From NCBI GenBank assembly GCA_005889515.1, contig VBHE01000084.1:1-8038 (forward strand): a stretch of 8,038 nt of DNA, in the 5' to 3' direction. Below the pieces are notes generated by a model, which made no database searches, was not told the origin of the DNA, and saw only the letters and a program-made list of their open reading frames with translations. Of the stretch, positions 5,923 through 8,038 are shown piece after piece. Each line of letters begins with the position of its first letter. The stretch's first letter is position 1. This DNA is from Chloroflexota bacterium. Its GTDB lineage: Bacteria; Chloroflexota; Dormibacteria; Aeolococcales; Aeolococcaceae. Position numbers and translations under genes: made by a program.

Positions 5923-6417
5923 CTAGACCTCCTCGAAGCCGGCGTCGCCGGCCTCGTCATCCGCAGCCTCGGGCTCGGCCGCCTTCGGGGCCTCCGGCTC
6001 CACCGCCTTGGGGGCGGCCGCCTTCGGGGCGCGCCGCTTCTTCGGCGCCTCCACCTCGGGAGCGGGGGCGGCCTCGACCGGGGCGAGGGTGGGCAGCGGC
6101 TGCCCGGCGGTGAGCAGCGCCTCGACCCGCAGCTCGGTGTAGCGGCTGCGGTGGCCGTGGGTGCGCCGGTAGCGCTTCTTCGGCTTGTACTTGAAGACCC
6201 GCAGCTTGCGGCCGAGGCGGTGGCCGACGACCACCGCGGCGACGCGCGCCCCTTTGGCGGCGTCGAGGCCGGAGCCGGAGCCGTCGGCGTCGCCGAGGAG
6301 CAGGACGGGCTCGAGGGTGATCATCGACCCCACCTCGGCGGCCATCCGGTCGACGAGGAAGCGGTCGCCCGGGGCGAGCCGGTACTGGTGGCCCCCCTGC
6401 TGGACGATGGCGTACAT
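5923..6417 (-). CDS. rplU: 50S ribosomal protein L21 (bL21) with long C-terminal Ala/Pro/Glu/Lys tail
   Basis: Ribosomal protein that binds 23S rRNA. The N-terminus MYAIVQQGGHQYRL and the later block KLRVFKYKPKKRYRRTHGHR match the L21 family, whose members are usually about 100-105 residues. This one has 164: after the core (about residue 110) comes a low-complexity tail rich in Ala, Pro, Glu and Lys, with APK/EPE repeats, ending acidic (DDEAGDAGFEEV). The ATG at 6415-6417 is chosen because it matches the family's first residue and has GGGAG five bases upstream. The frame stays open further upstream, but that stretch is Arg-rich and not protein-like. First gene of the L21-L27-Obg unit, with a candidate promoter and structured leader ahead. 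Confidence 0.96.
   Translation of the reverse strand: MYAIVQQGGHQYRLAPGDRFLVDRMAAEVGSMITLEPVLLLGDADGSGSGLDAAKGARVAAVVVGHRLGRKLRVFKYKPKKRYRRTHGHRSRYTELRVEALLTAGQPLPTLAPVEAAPAPEVEAPKKRRAPKAAAPKAVEPEAPKAAEPEAADDEAGDAGFEEV
5928..5934 (-). promoter_or_regulatory. Ribosome-binding site of rpmA
   Basis: GAGGAGG on the - strand, eight bases before the rpmA ATG. It also encodes the Glu-Glu near the end of L21, so ribosomes finishing rplU pass over the rpmA initiation site. Confidence 0.8.
5960..6060 (-). repeat. Low-complexity in-frame repeats coding the L21 tail
   Basis: The 15-base word ggccgccttcggggc (+ strand) occurs at 5977-5991 and again at 6016-6030, offset by 39 bases (13 codons), with a diverged copy between. 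It encodes the repeated A-P-K-A/E-P-E units of the L21 tail. Keeping the repeat in frame suggests growth by slippage or short duplication within the coding region. Confidence 0.6.
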
Positions 6418-7481
6418 GCGAGCTCCCGAGGTCCGTGTGGCGCGCGTCCGGGCCGACCGGACGGACCGGGCGTTCCGGCCAGCGCGACGGGTGAGGATAG
6501 CACGCCGTGGATCAGTGGCCGGACGCTGACGGGCTCGGGCTCGGCCGGTGGTAGCCCCTCGGCGTCGTCGGTCAGCATGGTCACCGTGCCGTTGGCCTCG
6601 GTGATCTGCACGGTCACGGTGTAGCGCCCCATGTACGCCGAGGGCACGACGTGGGCCTTGAACACGATCGTCAGCCGGCCCGGCCCGGCGTTGTTCCCGG
6701 GCGGGATCGTCCAGCCCCCGTAGTCGATCACCACCGCGTTGGGCGCCGGGTCGGTGGCGTTGCTCCGCGCCGCGTTCCCCCCGGTGCGCTCGGTCTTGGT
6801 GAAGGCGAGGATGCCGGGGAGGGTGATGAGCACGTCGACCCCCGACGACGGCCCGCTGCCGTCGTTGTTGACGGTGAGCAGGTAGGTGACGTCGTCCTCC
6901 CGCTTCACCCGGTTCGGCACCGCCGCGATGGTGACGGTGAGGTGCCCCGAGGGACCGACGGTGAGGTTCGCGCCCTTGCCGACCACCTCGCCATCGGTGC
7001 TGTCGCTGAAGACGTGGGGGACGAGCTTGAACGTCCCCGCGCGCGACTGCACGTTGACGGTGAAGGTGATGTCGACGTGGGGACGGCGCACGGTGCCGTC
7101 CGCCAGGCTCACCGGCGCGTTGAGCGTCCACACCCCCCACGCCGGGTTGTTGCTGCGCACCCCGGGGTCCTGGGGCTGGGTGCGGAGGACGCCATAGGGG
7201 TCGATGTCGATGTTCTCGGTCGCGAGGTAGGTCACCCCGTCGGGGAGCTCGACGCGGGCGCTCACCCCGCTCGCCGCCTGGGGCCCGCTGTTGACGATGC
7301 TGAGGGTGAAGCTCGGGGTGTCGCCGGCCTTCACCGCGGCGGTGCTGTCGGCGTGGTTGAGGCTGACCACCAGGCTGCTCAGGCTGCCGCCGCCGCACCC
7401 GGGGAGCGCGGGCAGCCCCGCGACGAGGACGAGGATGGGCAGCAGCCGCGCGAGGGCGCGGCGGAGGCCGGTCGCGGTCAG
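6321..7481 (-). CDS. Predicted lipoprotein with two DUF11-like (Ig-like) repeats, apparent CTG start
   Basis: Probably a cell-surface lipoprotein of unknown role. From CTG at 7479-7481 the protein has an Arg-containing n-region (LRRALARL), a hydrophobic core and the lipobox LPGC with Cys29 as the lipidation site. Two beta-rich repeats follow (about 38-175 and 180-300), each with the DUF11-type N-x-G-P ... V-x-V-x-LP pattern (IVNSGPQAASGVSARVELP; NNDGSGPSSGVDVLITLP). No ATG, GTG or TTG occurs near this point; the first downstream is GTG at 7370, which would remove the signal peptide. CTG overlaps the maf stop as CTGA, supporting coupled initiation. The frame remains open to 6321, overlapping rplU by 97 bases in another frame. 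The last about 70 residues are Pro/Ser/Gly/Arg-rich and may not be a genuine tail, so the true 3' end is uncertain. Confidence 0.75.
   Translation of the reverse strand: MTATGLRRALARLLPILVLVAGLPALPGCGGGSLSSLVVSLNHADSTAAVKAGDTPSFTLSIVNSGPQAASGVSARVELPDGVTYLATENIDIDPYGVLRTQPQDPGVRSNNPAWGVWTLNAPVSLADGTVRRPHVDITFTVNVQSRAGTFKLVPHVFSDSTDGEVVGKGANLTVGPSGHLTVTIAAVPNRVKREDDVTYLLTVNNDGSGPSSGVDVLITLPGILAFTKTERTGGNAARSNATDPAPNAVVIDYGGWTIPPGNNAGPGRLTIVFKAHVVPSAYMGRYTVTVQITEANGTVTMLTDDAEGLPPAEPEPVSVRPLIHGVLSSPVALAGTPGPSGRPGRAPHGPRELACTPSSSRGATSTGSPRATASSSTGWPPRWGR
6423..6427 (-). promoter_or_regulatory. Ribosome-binding site of rplU
   Basis: GGGAG on the - strand, five bases before the ATG at 6417. It supports the family-consistent start of L21. 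Confidence 0.6.
6445..6463 (-). promoter_or_regulatory. Hairpin in the rplU leader
   Basis: CGTCCGG (6445-6451) and CCGGACG (6457-6463) form a perfect seven-base-pair stem with a five-base loop. It lies between the candidate promoter and the rplU ribosome-binding site. Leaders of L21 operons in some bacteria are structured and autoregulatory; I do not recognise this one as a known Rfam L21 leader. Confidence 0.35.
6494..6499 (-). promoter_or_regulatory. Candidate -10 element of the rplU-rpmA-obg-nadD-rsfS promoter
   Basis: TATCCT on the - strand, within GTGCTATCCTCACC, is the clearest -10-like word upstream of rplU. It predicts a transcript start near 6487 and a leader of about 70 bases. No convincing -35 hexamer was found 16-18 bases upstream. 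It lies inside the 3' part of the lipoprotein reading frame. Confidence 0.4.
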
Positions 7482-8038
7482 ACCCGGCTCGGGGTCCTGA
7501 GCGGCGAGAGCGGCCGCCGGACCGGACGCGGCTGCAGCGGCACGTCGGCGGCGCTGGGCAGCGGCATCGGATAGCCGACCTCGGCGAGAAGCCGCAGCGC
7601 CAGCGCGACGTCGAGCCCGACCACGGTGTCGACGCGGCCGCCGACCGCCTCGATCCAGTCGCCGGCGCCGCCCTGGATGGCGTAGCCCCCGGCCTTGTCG
7701 AGGGGCTCGCCGGAGGCGACGTAGGCGTCGAGGTCGGCGTCGTCGATGGGACGCATGCGCACCGCGGAGCGGCTCACCCCGAGCGCCTCGGCGCCGCTGG
7801 GCGCGGCGATGGCGCAGATGCCGGTGAGCACGGTGTGGCGGGTGCCCTTGAGCTCGTCGAGCATGCGCCGGGCCCGCTCGGGGCTGCCCGGCTTTCCCAT
7901 CAGCCCGCTCGGCCCCACCACCACGGTGTCGGCGCCGAGGACGAAGGTGCCCTGAGGAAGGCTCCGCGCCACCGACAGCGCCTTCTGCCGCGCCACCAGC
8001 TGGACCGCGAGGTCGCTGCACATGCCCGGAGGAGGCGA
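7478..8038 (-). CDS. maf: Maf-family nucleoside triphosphate pyrophosphatase, 5' end off window
   Basis: Cytosolic house-cleaning enzyme that hydrolyses non-canonical or methylated nucleoside triphosphates to the monophosphate and pyrophosphate. The frame is open to the window edge; the ATG at 8021-8023 is internal, because the family's N-terminal S-x-S-P-R-R block is missing and lies outside. Seen are GADTVVV with the catalytic-site Asp, GKPGSPERARRML, GTRHTVLTG, YVASGEPLDKAGGYAIQG and the VVGLDVALALRLL helix, all in family order. After the Maf core a Pro/Arg-rich tail of about 30 residues ends the protein. Maf subtype (YhdE- or YceF-like) cannot be told without the start. The stop TGA overlaps the lipoprotein CTG by the CTGA arrangement. 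Confidence 0.93.
   Translation of the reverse strand, partial: SPPPGMCSDLAVQLVARQKALSVARSLPQGTFVLGADTVVVGPSGLMGKPGSPERARRMLDELKGTRHTVLTGICAIAAPSGAEALGVSRSAVRMRPIDDADLDAYVASGEPLDKAGGYAIQGGAGDWIEAVGGRVDTVVGLDVALALRLLAEVGYPMPLPSAADVPLQPRPVRRPLSPLRTPSRV

Noticed and set aside
5607..5960. N-terminal extension of the Obg frame upstream to an ATG at 5958-5960
   Set aside because: It overlaps the whole of rpmA in another frame, is Ser/Arg/Ala-rich out-of-frame sequence, and Obg proteins begin at the FLDEV block.
5053..6624. Long + strand open frame opposite obg, rpmA and rplU
   Set aside because: Antisense reading of three well-supported genes; composition is that of a GC-rich shadow frame, with no recognisable motif.
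6418..7398. Upstream continuation of the L21 frame as a 491-residue protein
   Set aside because: Arg/His/Gly-rich shadow of the lipoprotein gene; L21 begins at MYAIV with its own ribosome-binding site.
6651..7574. + strand open frame opposite the lipoprotein gene
   Set aside because: Antisense shadow with no motif; the - strand has a signal peptide, lipobox and two repeats.
7482..8021. Extension of the lipoprotein frame through maf to 8021
   Set aside because: Arg/Gly/Ala-rich out-of-frame reading of maf; a signal peptide with lipobox begins at 7481.
1..8038. A novel defence, mobile or biosynthetic system
   Set aside because: All genes but the lipoprotein fall in well-known housekeeping families; no integrase, transposase, toxin-antitoxin pair, direct-repeat array or composition break was seen.

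Overview
This is a very GC-rich window (roughly 70% or more by eye) from a bacterial chromosome. Nearly all of it is coding, with strong G/C preference at third codon positions. The gene order rplU-rpmA-obg-nadD-rsfS, the high GC, a possible leaderless GTG start and a bifunctional class A penicillin-binding protein suggest a Terrabacteria-type lineage, such as Actinomycetota, Chloroflexota or Dormibacterota. I cannot fix the phylum from the sequence alone. There are no rRNA or tRNA genes, CRISPR arrays, insertion sequences or phage genes. It reads as an ordinary housekeeping region with several odd details of gene expression.

Left part, + strand (1-3322). The window opens inside a class A penicillin-binding protein (GT51 glycosyltransferase plus transpeptidase), whose stop is at 1978-1980. 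A G/C-rich hairpin follows directly. A -10-like TACACT then sits six bases before a GTG at 2016, the layout of a leaderless mRNA. That GTG opens a rhomboid intramembrane protease gene whose 5' part (2016 to about 2183) and 3' part (about 2180 to 3322) lie in different frames. One base appears to be missing near 2172-2190.

Right part, - strand (8038 down to 3332). Read in the direction of transcription, the genes are maf (5' end off the window), a DUF11-type lipoprotein, rplU (L21), rpmA (L27), obg, nadD and rsfS. A candidate promoter and a hairpin-bearing leader lie ahead of rplU, so rplU to rsfS probably form one transcription unit. Junctions are tight: 4-base stop/start overlaps at maf/lipoprotein (CTGA), obg/nadD (GTGA) and nadD/rsfS (ATGA), 3 bases between rplU and rpmA, and 1 base between rpmA and obg. 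The unit joins two 50S proteins to a ribosome-assembly GTPase, an NAD biosynthesis enzyme and a ribosome-silencing factor, linking ribosome production to growth state.

Points most worth a second look: obg and the lipoprotein gene both lack any ATG, GTG or TTG at the position their family or signal peptide requires, and both have CTG exactly there; the rhomboid frameshift; the 97-base out-of-frame run of the lipoprotein frame into rplU; and the long tails on L21 and L27. I found no convincing undescribed multi-gene system.
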